The notes beneath the pieces were generated by a model, which saw nothing but the letters and a program-made list of their open reading frames with translations, did not search any database and had not been told where the DNA came from. Of a stretch of 64,000 nucleotides of DNA, positions 9,947 through 18,914 are shown piece after piece. Source of the DNA: Parvibium lacunae (lineage in GTDB: Bacteria > Pseudomonadota > Gammaproteobacteria > Burkholderiales > Burkholderiaceae_D); NCBI RefSeq assembly GCF_003335215.1, contig NZ_QPGB01000002.1:372001-436000 (forward strand). Direction: 5' to 3'. A program made the position numbers and the translations under genes. Each line of letters begins with the position of its first letter. Position 1 is the first letter of the stretch.

Positions 9947-10209
9947 AGCGGACAGGGACAGTTGGGTAATCTGGCTAATCCAATCAGTGCACATGTCATA
10001 TGTTAAGCCATGCACAGCGATTGGGCCAGAACGAGCAGGCAGCGGGACACTGAGTAGAATCGCCTTCAGCAACGTCCATAGTGCCTCGTATTTCCTTTAT
10101 CATAACGCTTTTATCTCGCCTCTGCAGGTTTGGGCATCGCATGAATCTTTCTTCTTTTGCTTTTTTCCGGCCTCGCTGCCTTGGCTCGACGGCACTGCCT
10201 GCCGCGCCC

Positions 10210-11256
10210 GTGACTGAACAATCTCTCGTTCGGCGCTGCGCCCAAACAATAATGTATTCCCTCGGTGGCTTACTGATGCTAGCGGTCGGCGGCTGCAGTA
10301 CGGTTGATCAGTATGTGCCGCGTTTCATGAAAACCTACCGAATTGACGTCCAACAGGGCAACATGATTTCGCAAGAGATGGTCGCCCAACTCAAACTCGG
10401 CATGACCCCTGACCAAGTGCGCTTTATCCTGGGCACCCCGCTGGTGACCGACCCTTTCCGCCCGAATCGCTGGGAATATGTGTTTCGTTTGCAGCGTGGG
10501 ACCGGGCAAGTTGAGCTACGCAATTTTGCAGTCGTGTTTGAGAATGATCGGTTAACCCGCTTTGGTGGTGACACGCAACCTACCGAAAATAAAGGCCAAC
10601 AAACCATTGTTACCGTTGGCCGCACCCCCCAAGACGTTAAAGTCGAGAAACTACAAAATGCGCTCGACCCACTGGCCACAGATCCGGCCAACGCCGAGCA
10701 AGCTGATACACGCCCCAAGCCTAGCATACCTGCTTATGCTGATGTCAGCGCCCGTCCACCGGCCAACGCGCCGGTGACTGCGGCAAGTGAGTCCGTACCA
10801 GAAAGCCCACCACTCCCCAGCAGCCAGGCCAGCCAAGTCATCACCACCACCACCGGAAATGCACAACAACCGCTGGCGCTGGTCTTGGATGCGGCGGATG
10901 AACGGGCTCTGCGTGAAACCTTGGAAGCTTGGCGACAAGCCTGGATCAACCGACTCCCTGGTCCGTACCTCAGTTTTTATAGTCCGAGTTATCAAGTCGG
11001 CAATATGAGCCGTGCAGAATGGGAGCGCGGCCGACGCGAACGCCTGACCAGAGCCAGCCGCGTCAATGTCACGATTAGCCAATTGACTCTGCAACTTTTG
11101 AGTCAACAACCGGACAAGCAAGCCAAGCTCGTCTTTCAACAAACCTATGAATCGGATTTACAGCGTGAGCGCGGGACAAAAACCTTGCTCATGCGAAAAG
11201 CCTCGGGTCCAGAAGGCCGCTGGTTAATCGAGTTTGAACAATTTACCCCACAATAA
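10210..11256 (+). CDS. bamE: BamE outer-membrane lipoprotein with extra C-terminal NTF2-like domain
   Basis: BamE is a small lipoprotein subunit of the Bam machine that inserts outer-membrane proteins. From a GTG at 10210 the protein has 348 residues: N-terminal RR, hydrophobic stretch and lipobox AVGGC with Cys29; a BamE domain at about 40-120 (GNMISQEMVAQLKLGMTPDQ, LGTPLVTDPFRPNRWEYVF); a Pro/Ala-rich linker; then about 120 residues resembling the NTF2-fold domain at the end of Cds6-type L,D-transpeptidases (YLSFYSPSYQ, MSRAEWERGRRERL, RWLIEFEQF). Usual BamE proteins have 110-180 residues. Starts at 10141 or 10252 are also possible; none has a good ribosome site. Divergent from fur; dapB follows by 3 bp. 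Confidence 0.88.
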   Translation: MTEQSLVRRCAQTIMYSLGGLLMLAVGGCSTVDQYVPRFMKTYRIDVQQGNMISQEMVAQLKLGMTPDQVRFILGTPLVTDPFRPNRWEYVFRLQRGTGQVELRNFAVVFENDRLTRFGGDTQPTENKGQQTIVTVGRTPQDVKVEKLQNALDPLATDPANAEQADTRPKPSIPAYADVSARPPANAPVTAASESVPESPPLPSSQASQVITTTTGNAQQPLALVLDAADERALRETLEAWRQAWINRLPGPYLSFYSPSYQVGNMSRAEWERGRRERLTRASRVNVTISQLTLQLLSQQPDKQAKLVFQQTYESDLQRERGTKTLLMRKASGPEGRWLIEFEQFTPQ

Positions 11257-11259
11257 ATC

Positions 11260-12081
11260 ATGAGCAAATTGAAAATTGCCATCGCAGGCAGCACTGGCCG
11301 CATGGGCAAAATGTTAATTGAAACTGTGCTGAATAGCAGCGAGGCTGAATTAGTCGGGGCCTTAGACCGACCCGGCAACCCGGCGATTGGACATGATGCG
11401 GCAGCCTATCTGGGCAAAAACAGTGGCGTGCGCATTACCGATAATTTAGCGGAAGGGTTGGCGCAGGCGGATTTTCTGATTGATTTCACCCGCCCAGAGG
11501 GAACCCTCGAACACCTGGCTTACTGCCGACAACATGGAGTCAAGTTGATCATTGGCACTACCGGCTTTGATGACGCCGGGAAAGCAGCAATCGCAGCGGC
11601 GAGTCAAGAAATTGCGATTGTCTTTGCCCCCAACATGAGTGTCGGGGTCAACGCCGTCTTCAAACTACTCGACGTCGCGGCCCGCATTCTCAATGAAGGC
11701 TACGATATTGAAATTATTGAAGCGCACCATCGATATAAAGTCGATGCGCCTTCGGGCACCGCACTGGGCATGGGTGAGGTGATCGCGAACGCACTCGGGC
11801 GCGACCTCAAAACCTGTGCGGTCTATGGGCGCGAAGGAATCACCGGAGAACGTGATCCGAATACGATTGGCTTTGCGACGATTCGTGGTGGTGATGTCGT
11901 TGGCGATCACACCGTTTTATTCGCAGCGCTCGGTGAGCGTGTCGAGATCAGCCATAAATCCTCCAGCCGCGTGGGCTATGCGCATGGCTCCCTTCGCGCC
12001 GCCCGTTTCCTGCGCGACAAGCCCACCGGCCTTTACACCATGCAGGACGTGCTGGGCTTAAGTGCGGAAAGTGCCGATTAA
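11260..12081 (+). CDS. dapB: 4-hydroxy-tetrahydrodipicolinate reductase
   Basis: Reduces the product of DapA in lysine and diaminopimelate synthesis. The 273-residue protein has the N-terminal Rossmann motif [12 protein letters not shown], the substrate segment [21 protein letters not shown] with catalytic His and Lys, and the [11 protein letters not shown] segment. It lies 3 bp behind bamE, and the following tonB-like gene starts inside its last 20 bases, so the three are likely cotranscribed. Confidence 0.97.
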   Translation: MSKLKIAIAGSTGRMGKMLIETVLNSSEAELVGALDRPGNPAIGHDAAAYLGKNSGVRITDNLAEGLAQADFLIDFTRPEGTLEHLAYCRQHGVKLIIGTTGFDDAGKAAIAAASQEIAIVFAPNMSVGVNAVFKLLDVAARILNEGYDIEIIEAHHRYKVDAPSGTALGMGEVIANALGRDLKTCAVYGREGITGERDPNTIGFATIRGGDVVGDHTVLFAALGERVEISHKSSSRVGYAHGSLRAARFLRDKPTGLYTMQDVLGLSAESAD

Positions 12082-12931
12082 GCAACCTGCCTCACCTTGG
12101 TTGCGGGGCGGGCAACTGCTTGTCGTTGTCTTGCTGCATGGTGGTTTACTCATTCATTTAGATCAGTGGCTGCACTTGGCTCGGCAAGCTGCGCCGCCGC
12201 CCTTGCAAGTTGTGCTCCTGCAAAATGAACCCGCGCGACTTGCCCCGTATTCCGCGCTGACGGCACCGGCTACACTACCGCCAGCCATCGCGCAGCAATC
12301 ACCGCCGCCCCTTCGCTCAAATGCCAGTGCAACGCCCACTCAGCGCCCTGCGAACGCGCCTTCAATGCCAGTAACCCCCAGCACGCCAGCGCAAGCTCAG
12401 GGAGCTGAATCTGCCGCCCCAGCCAGCCCTGTGAGCAGCCCAATGAACAGCCCCATCAGCAACGCCACTGCGCCCAGCAACAGCGCGCCCGCTCTATCTG
12501 CAAACAGTAACGCAGCGATTGCGCCCCCGGTACCAAGTGGGGTTGCGAGCAACGCACCCGCAGCAGCCAAGGCTGGAGGGGCAAGCCAAGGCGTGGTATG
12601 TTTACAGGGAGAGCGACCGATTTACCCCGCGCTGGCAATCCGCAATGAACAAGAAGGGCGAGTGGTGCTCACCGTTACGGTAGGCAGTGATGGCAAAGTG
12701 CAGCCGGCGTTGACCAAAGTGCATGCCAGCAGCGGCTACGCCAGCCTTGATCGGGCGGCCCTCAACAGTATTAACGGCGGTAACTGGTTATTCAGCCCCG
12801 CCTGGCGTGATGGCGAAGCAGTCAGCGCAGTTGTCCTCATCCCCTTTCCTTTCGTGCTGAATGAGGAGGGGCAAGAGCGTCCCACCCAGGTTGGGGGCGC
12901 AAGCTGCAAACGTATGCTGAATCGGGGTTGA
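12062..12931 (+). CDS. tonB: TonB-family energy transducer (first set)
   Basis: Periplasm-spanning protein that couples the ExbB-ExbD motor to outer-membrane receptors. The 289-residue protein has one N-terminal membrane helix (about 18-33), a long Pro/Ala/Ser-rich linker (about 45-180) and a C-terminal TonB domain (about 185-270) with the usual [20 protein letters not shown] and later LDRAALNSI. Two Cys residues flank the domain and could pair. The likely GTG start overlaps dapB by 20 bp; a second GTG lies 9 bases on. exbB and exbD follow. Confidence 0.9.
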   Translation: MRKVPIKQPASPWLRGGQLLVVVLLHGGLLIHLDQWLHLARQAAPPPLQVVLLQNEPARLAPYSALTAPATLPPAIAQQSPPPLRSNASATPTQRPANAPSMPVTPSTPAQAQGAESAAPASPVSSPMNSPISNATAPSNSAPALSANSNAAIAPPVPSGVASNAPAAAKAGGASQGVVCLQGERPIYPALAIRNEQEGRVVLTVTVGSDGKVQPALTKVHASSGYASLDRAALNSINGGNWLFSPAWRDGEAVSAVVLIPFPFVLNEEGQERPTQVGGASCKRMLNRG

Positions 12932-12967
12932 TCGAAACAGCGCCTATTAATAAGGGAGTTCACACCT

Positions 12968-13702
12968 ATGGATAACAATCTCGGACTGAGCCACTTCTGG
13001 CAGCAGGCGGATAGCGTTTCACACAGCGTCGCCTATTTACTGCTGATTCTCTCAATCGTCAGTTGGTACTACATTCTCGGCAAAGCCTGGCTGAGTTGGC
13101 GGGTGCGGCGGCAAAGTCAGCAAACTTTATCCCACTTTTGGGCGGCCAGTAGCATGCCTGATGCGTTACGACAAATTCAGACCAGCGATGCCGATGGTCT
13201 GTTCAGCGACTTAGCACAGGCAAGCGCACAAGCTGCACAATTGAGTCAGAGCAGTGCGCCAAGCTTGAACACCCAAATTGATCCCTCTGAATTGATCACA
13301 CGTAGCTTACGACAAGCCATCAACCGCAACGCGGCGCGGCTAGAGTCAGGACAAACCTTACTGGCATCAGTCGGCAGCACAGCGCCGTTTATTGGTTTGT
13401 TTGGTACCGTCTGGGGTATCTACCATGCCCTGCTTAGTATTGCCGGTAGCGGGCAGATCATGATTGATAAAGTCGCTGGGCCTGTCGGTGAAGCCCTCAT
13501 CATGACCGCAGCGGGGCTTGCTGTCGCGATTCCTGCCGTGCTTGCCTACAATGCCTTTACCCGGGTTAATCGGCTGATTCTGGCTGACCTGGATGGCTTT
13601 GCGCATGATTTGCATGCCTACTACACCACCGGCCAGCAACTCTCACGCCCGCTACGGCCTGCGCATGAGGGCGCTGATTCCCCCGCGAAAATTGGAGCGT
13701 AA
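12968..13702 (+). CDS. exbB: ExbB/MotA-TolQ-family proton channel protein (first set)
   Basis: Inner-membrane subunit of the proton-driven motor that energises TonB. The 244-residue protein has three membrane helices: about 18-38 near the N-terminus, and two after the family signature around 130-190 (STAPFIGLFGTVWGIYHAL and AGPVGEALIMTAAGLAVAIPA). GGGAG-like Shine-Dalgarno sequence GGGAG lies upstream of the ATG. It is followed after 2 bp by exbD. Confidence 0.95.
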   Translation: MDNNLGLSHFWQQADSVSHSVAYLLLILSIVSWYYILGKAWLSWRVRRQSQQTLSHFWAASSMPDALRQIQTSDADGLFSDLAQASAQAAQLSQSSAPSLNTQIDPSELITRSLRQAINRNAARLESGQTLLASVGSTAPFIGLFGTVWGIYHALLSIAGSGQIMIDKVAGPVGEALIMTAAGLAVAIPAVLAYNAFTRVNRLILADLDGFAHDLHAYYTTGQQLSRPLRPAHEGADSPAKIGA

Positions 13703-13704
13703 TT

Positions 13705-14127
13705 ATGGCGTTCGGTGGCTTTGAATCAAATGCTGGGGGACAGCCGATGTCGGAGATCAACACCACCCCGCTGGTGGATGTGATGCTGGTTCTCTTGGTT
13801 ATTTTTATCATCACGGCGCCACTCTTTACGCATGCCGTCAAGCTTGATCTGCCCGATGCCAAAGCCGCACCTGCGGCGGAGCAGCCAGAAACGATCCGGC
13901 TCTCGATTGATGCCAACGGGCTCTATTACTGGAACAATGACTCCCTCAGTCTGACTGATATTGCTGAGCGCCTACAACAAGCCAGCCGCCGCCAACCGCA
14001 ACCGGAAATCCATTTGCGGGCCGATCAAGCCGTGCGCTATGAAAAAGTTGCGCAGCTCATGGCCGCCGCGCAACAAGCCGGCATGAGTAAAATCGGGTTT
14101 GTAACGGAACAAAAAACGGCCAAATAA
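13705..14127 (+). CDS. exbD: ExbD/TolR-family motor protein (first set)
   Basis: Partner of ExbB. The 140-residue protein has one membrane helix at about 22-45 with the conserved SEINTTPLVDVMLVLLVIF, including the proton-carrying Asp, followed by a periplasmic domain ending in AQQAGMSKIGFVTE. It is 2 bp behind exbB, and modA starts one base after its stop codon, so motor and molybdate transporter are almost certainly on one message. Confidence 0.95.
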   Translation: MAFGGFESNAGGQPMSEINTTPLVDVMLVLLVIFIITAPLFTHAVKLDLPDAKAAPAAEQPETIRLSIDANGLYYWNNDSLSLTDIAERLQQASRRQPQPEIHLRADQAVRYEKVAQLMAAAQQAGMSKIGFVTEQKTAK

Positions 14128-14128
14128 G

Positions 14129-14932
14129 ATGCGGTTTGCTCACTTACGTTTTTTCCTTGCCTTAAGCACTTCTTTTTGGGTGGGAAATTGGGTGGAAAAG
14201 GCGGTGGCGAGTGAGGCAACAAATGCCTTGCTGGTGTCGGCCGCGGCCAGCCTCAGCCCAGCCTTTCAGGCGCTTGCCCAGGATTTTGAACAGCAGCATC
14301 CTGGCACCCAGATTCGCTACAATTTCGCTGCCTCGGAAATTTTGATTCAGCAAATCATGCGTGGCGCACCGGTCGATGTGATCGCCACCGCCGATCAAGA
14401 ATCGATGGACAAAGCACAGCAGCAAGGCCTCATTCGCCCCGCCAGCCGAGCAAACTTTGCACGCAATCAACTGGTGTTGGTGGTGCCTGCCGTTGTGCCC
14501 ACCAGCAGCCCGAAGATCGAACGGCTGGCGGATTTAGCACACCCCAACGTAACCCGTATCGCCCTCGGCCAGCCCACCACAGTGCCCGCAGGGCGCTACG
14601 CCAAGCATGTGCTAGAAACCGCCCAATTATGGCCAACCCTTACCCCAAAAATCGTCTATGCCCAGCACGTCAGGCAAGCGCTGGATTACGTCGCCCGAGC
14701 GGAAGTCGACGCGGGATTCGTCTACCTCACCGATGCCTTAAGCCAGCCCAACCGGGTACGCATCCTTCATACTTGGTCGCATGATCCGCAAATCACCTAC
14801 CCGATTGCCCAAGTACAGCAAAGCCAGCAAGCGTCGCTCGCCGCACGCTTTATTGCCTTTGTGCGTGGCCCCCAAGGCCAGCAGCGCTTGCAGCAGTTTG
14901 GCTTTTTAATGCCAACAGCGTCAGCTCCCTAA
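14129..14932 (+). CDS. modA: Molybdate-binding periplasmic protein ModA
   Basis: Captures molybdate (or tungstate) for the ModBC transporter. The 267-residue protein begins with a Sec signal peptide (about 1-28, ending VASEA) and then shows the family pattern: VSAAASLSPAFQALAQDFEQ, YNFAASEILIQQIMRGAPVD, IATADQESMDKA, NQLVLVVP and LGQPTTVPAGRYA, which include the oxyanion-contacting Ser residues. It starts one base after exbD, an unusual neighbour, and modB follows by 6 bp. Confidence 0.94.
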   Translation: MRFAHLRFFLALSTSFWVGNWVEKAVASEATNALLVSAAASLSPAFQALAQDFEQQHPGTQIRYNFAASEILIQQIMRGAPVDVIATADQESMDKAQQQGLIRPASRANFARNQLVLVVPAVVPTSSPKIERLADLAHPNVTRIALGQPTTVPAGRYAKHVLETAQLWPTLTPKIVYAQHVRQALDYVARAEVDAGFVYLTDALSQPNRVRILHTWSHDPQITYPIAQVQQSQQASLAARFIAFVRGPQGQQRLQQFGFLMPTASAP

Positions 14933-14938
14933 ATCAAC

Positions 14939-15613
14939 ATGATCACGCAACTCGCGCCAGCCTTCCTGCTCTCGCTTAAAGTCGCTAGCTGGGCCTGTCT
15001 GATTGCGCTGGTAATCGGCGTACTACTCGGCTACACCCTGGCGCACTGGCGCTGGCGCGGGCAAGCCCTGCTCGACAGCCTACTGCTATTACCGATGGTC
15101 TTACCGCCCACCGTATTGGGGTACTACCTGCTGGTTGTGCTCGGGCGGCAGGGGTGGCTCGGCCAATGGCTGGAGTCCTGGTTTGGCGTGAGGCTGATTT
15201 TCACCTGGCAAGGCGCCGTGATCGCGGCCAGTGTGATCGCGTTACCACTGGTCTATAAGTCGGCGCGTGCCGCCTTTGAAAGCGTCGATACCCAATTGGA
15301 ACAAACCGCACAAAGCCTGGGCTTGTCGGCGTGTGCCGTCTTTTTCCGCGTCAGCCTGCCGCTCGCCAGCCGTGGCATTCTCGCCGGTGGCTTGTTGGCC
15401 TTTACGCGTGCCTTTGGCGAGTTTGGTGCCACCCTGATGATTGCCGGGAGCATTCCTGGCCAGACTCAGACGCTCTCTATTGCAGTTTACGAAGCGGTGC
15501 AAGCCGGGCAAGATACCCTGGCGGCCTGGCTGGTCGCGCTCATGTCATTGACCTGTATTAGTCTACTGCTGCTGGCGCAGCGACTGATGCCCCGCGCGTT
15601 ACGGCAAATCTGA
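14939..15613 (+). CDS. modB: Molybdate ABC transporter permease ModB
   Basis: Inner-membrane channel of the molybdate importer. The 224-residue protein has five hydrophobic helices and the EAA-type coupling loop near residues 120-145 (LEQTAQSLGLSACAVFFRVS), followed by RAFGEFGATLMIAGSIPGQT, which is characteristic of ModB. Length is normal. It sits between modA (6 bp) and modC (22 bp). Confidence 0.96.
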   Translation: MITQLAPAFLLSLKVASWACLIALVIGVLLGYTLAHWRWRGQALLDSLLLLPMVLPPTVLGYYLLVVLGRQGWLGQWLESWFGVRLIFTWQGAVIAASVIALPLVYKSARAAFESVDTQLEQTAQSLGLSACAVFFRVSLPLASRGILAGGLLAFTRAFGEFGATLMIAGSIPGQTQTLSIAVYEAVQAGQDTLAAWLVALMSLTCISLLLLAQRLMPRALRQI

Positions 15614-15635
15614 TCCCCACCGATAAATCAGCGCC

Positions 15636-16322
15636 ATGATGTTTGAACTCACCCTAAAAAAGTCATTTCCCGCGCACGACGATAGTACGGCAGCAGGGTT
15701 TTGCCTGGACATTCACCTGACCAGTGACCAGCATCGCGTCGTGTTAACCGGCCCTTCAGGTGCAGGAAAAACAACCCTCATCAAACTTATTGCCGGCTTA
15801 CTCAGCCCCGACTGCGGCAAAATTTGCCTGCGTGAACGCGTGCTCTTTGATAGCAGCAGCACCCCTGTGCTCAATCTCGCCCCCGCTGCGCGCCGACTCG
15901 GCTATGTCTCACAACACTATGGTCTTTTCCCACACCTGACCGTACAGCAAAATATTGCGTTTGGCCTCACCACGGGTTGGCGTAACCCACCTCGACACCC
16001 TTGCCCACCCGCCGTAGGCCACTGGCTTGAGGCCTTGGCCCTAACCCCCCTAGCCCAGGCTTACCCAAACCAACTTTCAGGAGGGCAACAACAACGGGTT
16101 GCGTTAGCGCGGGCCTTAGTCATACAACCAGATGCGCTACTGCTGGATGAGCCTTTTGCCGCACTCGATCATGACCTGCGCGCTCAAGCCCGTGCCGAGC
16201 TTGATCGATTACAACGCCAATTAGCTCTACCGCTGTTATTGATCAGCCATGACCCCGACGACCTCGCCCAGTTTGGAGAGGCGGTTTATCGCCTGCAACA
16301 GGGTCGGCTTCATGCCGGGTAG
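15636..16322 (+). CDS. modC: Molybdate ABC transporter ATPase ModC, short form
   Basis: ATPase of the molybdate importer. The 228-residue protein contains Walker [10 protein letters not shown] (about 39-47), the Q-loop region [12 protein letters not shown], signature [15 protein letters not shown], Walker [12 protein letters not shown] and switch His in [10 protein letters not shown]. Typical ModC has about 350 residues with a C-terminal molybdate-binding Mop/TOBE domain; here the protein ends soon after the switch His, so that domain is missing and no Mop-like frame follows. The convergent chromate-transporter gene begins 84 bp downstream. Confidence 0.92.
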   Translation: MMFELTLKKSFPAHDDSTAAGFCLDIHLTSDQHRVVLTGPSGAGKTTLIKLIAGLLSPDCGKICLRERVLFDSSSTPVLNLAPAARRLGYVSQHYGLFPHLTVQQNIAFGLTTGWRNPPRHPCPPAVGHWLEALALTPLAQAYPNQLSGGQQQRVALARALVIQPDALLLDEPFAALDHDLRAQARAELDRLQRQLALPLLLISHDPDDLAQFGEAVYRLQQGRLHAG

Positions 16323-16406
16323 GCGAGGCTTGAGGGCTGATGTTATTGAGTCTCAAAGCGTGTTGGCATGGGCTCCCCACCAAACGAGGCAATATGACGG
16401 TAGGAT

Positions 16407-16991
16407 TTATATTGACATAGTTAATGCCATGCTGATTAGCGCGCCGGCGATTAGCAACCCCAACATGGGTAAGCGCGTGCGCCAAACCAATCCGGCGCTT
16501 ATCGCAGTAATGCCCCAATAAGGCCAATCGGTCTGCAGCTCGTTGTGCGCGGTCGCAATCACACAGCCCGTGGCAATCAGTAAGCCGATCACAACGGGCG
16601 TTAACCCTTGTTTGAAGGCACGCACAGCGAGGCTGTGGCTGTGGCGCTGTAGCCAGCTTGCCGTGTAGTAAGTCAGGGTCGTGCTGGGCAGCAAAATACT
16701 ACCCAGGGTAAACAAGGCCCCCAGCAAGCCCCACAGAGGGCCGCCCGCATTGCTGCCTATTTGCCACCCGAGCAAGGCGACAAATAAGATGTTTGGCCCT
16801 GGTGCTGCTTGCGCCAAGGCAATGGCACTGGTGAACTGGGCATCGGTGAGCCAGGTTTGTTGATCGACCAAATAGCGGTGCATATCAGCGACGGTCGTAA
16901 TCGCGCCGCCTACCGACAACAGGGACAAGCCCAAAAAATGCAGGCAGAGCCAAAGCCAGTCATGGGGGGCTAAAGTAATCGGCGTCATCAT
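16407..16991 (-). CDS. Chromate transporter family protein, half-size (second of pair)
   Basis: A 194-residue membrane protein of the CHR family. It has the N-terminal FLGLSLLSVGGAITTVADMHRYLVD segment and AIALAQAAPGPNILFVALLGWQ, which matches the Ala-Pro-Gly-Pro signature, with about five hydrophobic helices. Two-gene CHR systems work as pairs of half-size proteins in opposite orientation; this one overlaps its partner by 4 bp (ATGA). The family exports chromate, but the real substrate here is unproven. Confidence 0.88.
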   Translation of the reverse strand: MMTPITLAPHDWLWLCLHFLGLSLLSVGGAITTVADMHRYLVDQQTWLTDAQFTSAIALAQAAPGPNILFVALLGWQIGSNAGGPLWGLLGALFTLGSILLPSTTLTYYTASWLQRHSHSLAVRAFKQGLTPVVIGLLIATGCVIATAHNELQTDWPYWGITAISAGLVWRTRLPMLGLLIAGALISMALTMSI

Positions 16992-17665
16992 TGTCCGCGC
17001 CCGTTGCGATCGCGGCTATCGCTATCGCCTCCCGCTCGCTGGGGCCCCTGAGTCAATGGCGAGCGCGTCGCTTGCTGCTGTTGATGCAGCCGCCAATATG
17101 AGGCGATATATAACAAGCTCCCTAAGCCAAGCAACACAAAAAATAAAGGCCAACGCAGCACGGCTACAGCCAGCCATGCCAAGACCATCAGCACGCTTGC
17201 CCAGCGCCACCCTAGCGGATGCTGATGCAGCGTTGGCAGCAGTTTCAGGCCAGTGGCAATGATCAAGCCTGCGGCCACCGCCGACATGCCGCGCAAGGCG
17301 GCTGCGACCAAGGCATGTTGGGCAAATTGGGCGTAGAGGAAAGCGAGGATCAGCACCAGACAAAACGGCACGCTCAACATGCCTGCCAGCGCGGCGGCCG
17401 CCCCGCGCCAACCAAAATAGCGCCGCCCCAACACCAACGCCAGGTTAACCACGTTAGGACCGGGCAAAATCTGGGCGACCGACCATTCCTCAACAAACTC
17501 CTGCTCTGAGAGCCAGCGTTTTTCTTCCACCAAGACTCGATGGACCACCGCCAAGACCCCGCCAAAGCCTTGCAACGCGAGCCAGGTAAAGGTGACATAG
17601 ACAGCCCAAATCGAGCTTGGACGTGGCGCGCCGGCAGCAGTGGGCGCGTTTGAATCAATCTGCAT
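16988..17665 (-). CDS. Chromate transporter family protein, half-size (first of pair)
   Basis: A 225-residue CHR-family membrane protein: FTWLALQGFGGVLAVVHRVLVEEKRW near the N-terminus, then EWSVAQILPGPNVVNLALVLG with the family's P-G-P motif, and about five hydrophobic helices before a polar C-terminus rich in Gln, Arg and Asp. The start codon lies inside the last 11 bases of hemY, which makes the pair a continuation of the hemCDXY run and suggests translational coupling. The partner gene overlaps its stop by 4 bp. Confidence 0.88.
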   Translation of the reverse strand: MQIDSNAPTAAGAPRPSSIWAVYVTFTWLALQGFGGVLAVVHRVLVEEKRWLSEQEFVEEWSVAQILPGPNVVNLALVLGRRYFGWRGAAAALAGMLSVPFCLVLILAFLYAQFAQHALVAAALRGMSAVAAGLIIATGLKLLPTLHQHPLGWRWASVLMVLAWLAVAVLRWPLFFVLLGLGSLLYIASYWRLHQQQQATRSPLTQGPQRAGGDSDSRDRNGRGQ

Positions 17666-18902
17666 CAGTTGCCTGCAAGGCCAATTGAGCGGCTTGCCGA
17701 TAGTGCCCCAGCGCGGTCAGTTCGTTCTCAGCCGCAGAGGGTGAGTTAGTTTTTTCTGCTAGCTGGCCGAGGGCCAAATGTAGTCTGGCCTGCACCTGGG
17801 GCAGGTGTGCCAGTTTCAGGGCATGCTCAAGATAAGACTTGGCTTTGCCCCACAGCTGCAAGGCCAGGCAAATGTGCCCCAACGCCGCCAACAGGGCTGT
17901 ATCGGTCGGGTGGGTGTGTTGCCAGGTTTCTGCCTGTGCCAATAGGTGACGAATCAGGGGCGTGGTGGCTTGCGGGTGGGTAGCGCAATCGCTGTAGAGG
18001 GTTAGGAGATCGGCTTGCCAATCATGCGCGAGCGCGGTTTCTAGGGTTTCTATCGCTGCCGGAACCATTCCCTCTCGTAAAAAAGCACGCGCCGCTAACG
18101 CAGCAATAAGGGGCTGCTGGCGTTCTTGCAGCGGGAAATCTCGCCATAGAGCCAGTAAATGCTCACCATCTTGTTTAGACTCAGTCAATAGTTTGCGGCA
18201 CGCATTGAGGCGCATTTGCGCGAGGGCGACAGGATGCAAGGCTTCGCGTTTGCTTAGAATGCGCAGTTGTTTCAAGACAGCGAGCCAATTTCCTGCCAGT
18301 TGCTGCGCCCGCACGGCAATCCGTAGCGCAGCAATATGGCGCGCACCGCTGCGCTGTAGGGCCGCAATCGTGTCGAGTGCGCCTTCTGCATCGCGCTGAT
18401 CAAGCTGCATTTCAGCCCGGGTCATTAATATTGCGGTGCGTAAGGGCGTCGCAGGCTCCACCAGCATATTGAGTTGCTCAAGAATGTGGGTGGCGCGCGT
18501 GTATTCCTGCATCCGCTGGGCTGCGCGTGCCGCTAAAATCTGTGCCAATGGTGCCCAATCTGGTAACACGGTAGCACTTTGTGCCAAGCGCTCGGCCCGC
18601 GCAAAACGCCCTTCATAAAAGGCTTGCAAGGCCTCCCGCATGGCTTGCAAAGCTTGTTTTTGCAGGCGCGTCTGCCGCCACAAACGAGCTTGCTGTGGCC
18701 AGCGGCGGGCTGCCGCCAACATACGGAGCAGGGCATAGAGCGCTGCAAATAAAACGATCAGCAAAAGCAAAAACAGGTTCAGCGATAAATCAATACGTTG
18801 CGGTGGCACGAGCAACACCACATTGCCATGATTGCACTGGGTGAGCAGGGCCAACAGGATGGCCAAGGTTGCGAGCAGCAAAAAACGCAATAAAGGTTTC
18901 AT
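17655..18902 (-). CDS. hemY: HemY-type membrane protein with TPR repeats
   Basis: A 415-residue inner-membrane protein: two hydrophobic segments (about 5-22 and 38-60) and a periplasmic-side or cytoplasmic helical TPR region (about 80-400), including the final repeat WGKAKSYLEHALKLAHLPQ. It matches the proteobacterial HemY that lies downstream of hemX. Despite the name it is not protoporphyrinogen oxidase; its exact role in haem supply is not settled. It is 12 bp behind hemX and overlaps the chromate-transporter gene. Confidence 0.9.
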   Translation of the reverse strand: MKPLLRFLLLATLAILLALLTQCNHGNVVLLVPPQRIDLSLNLFLLLLIVLFAALYALLRMLAAARRWPQQARLWRQTRLQKQALQAMREALQAFYEGRFARAERLAQSATVLPDWAPLAQILAARAAQRMQEYTRATHILEQLNMLVEPATPLRTAILMTRAEMQLDQRDAEGALDTIAALQRSGARHIAALRIAVRAQQLAGNWLAVLKQLRILSKREALHPVALAQMRLNACRKLLTESKQDGEHLLALWRDFPLQERQQPLIAALAARAFLREGMVPAAIETLETALAHDWQADLLTLYSDCATHPQATTPLIRHLLAQAETWQHTHPTDTALLAALGHICLALQLWGKAKSYLEHALKLAHLPQVQARLHLALGQLAEKTNSPSAAENELTALGHYRQAAQLALQATDAD

Positions 18903-18914
18903 CGCTTGCGCCTG

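Noticed and set aside
10700-10900. Possible frameshift joining bamE to a separate downstream gene
   Set aside because: The frame is continuous through the linker and no stop, start or ribosome site suggests two genes; a natural fusion is simpler.
10651-11142. 163-codon minus-strand frame inside bamE
   Set aside because: It lies antisense to the linker and the NTF2-like domain and shows no family features.
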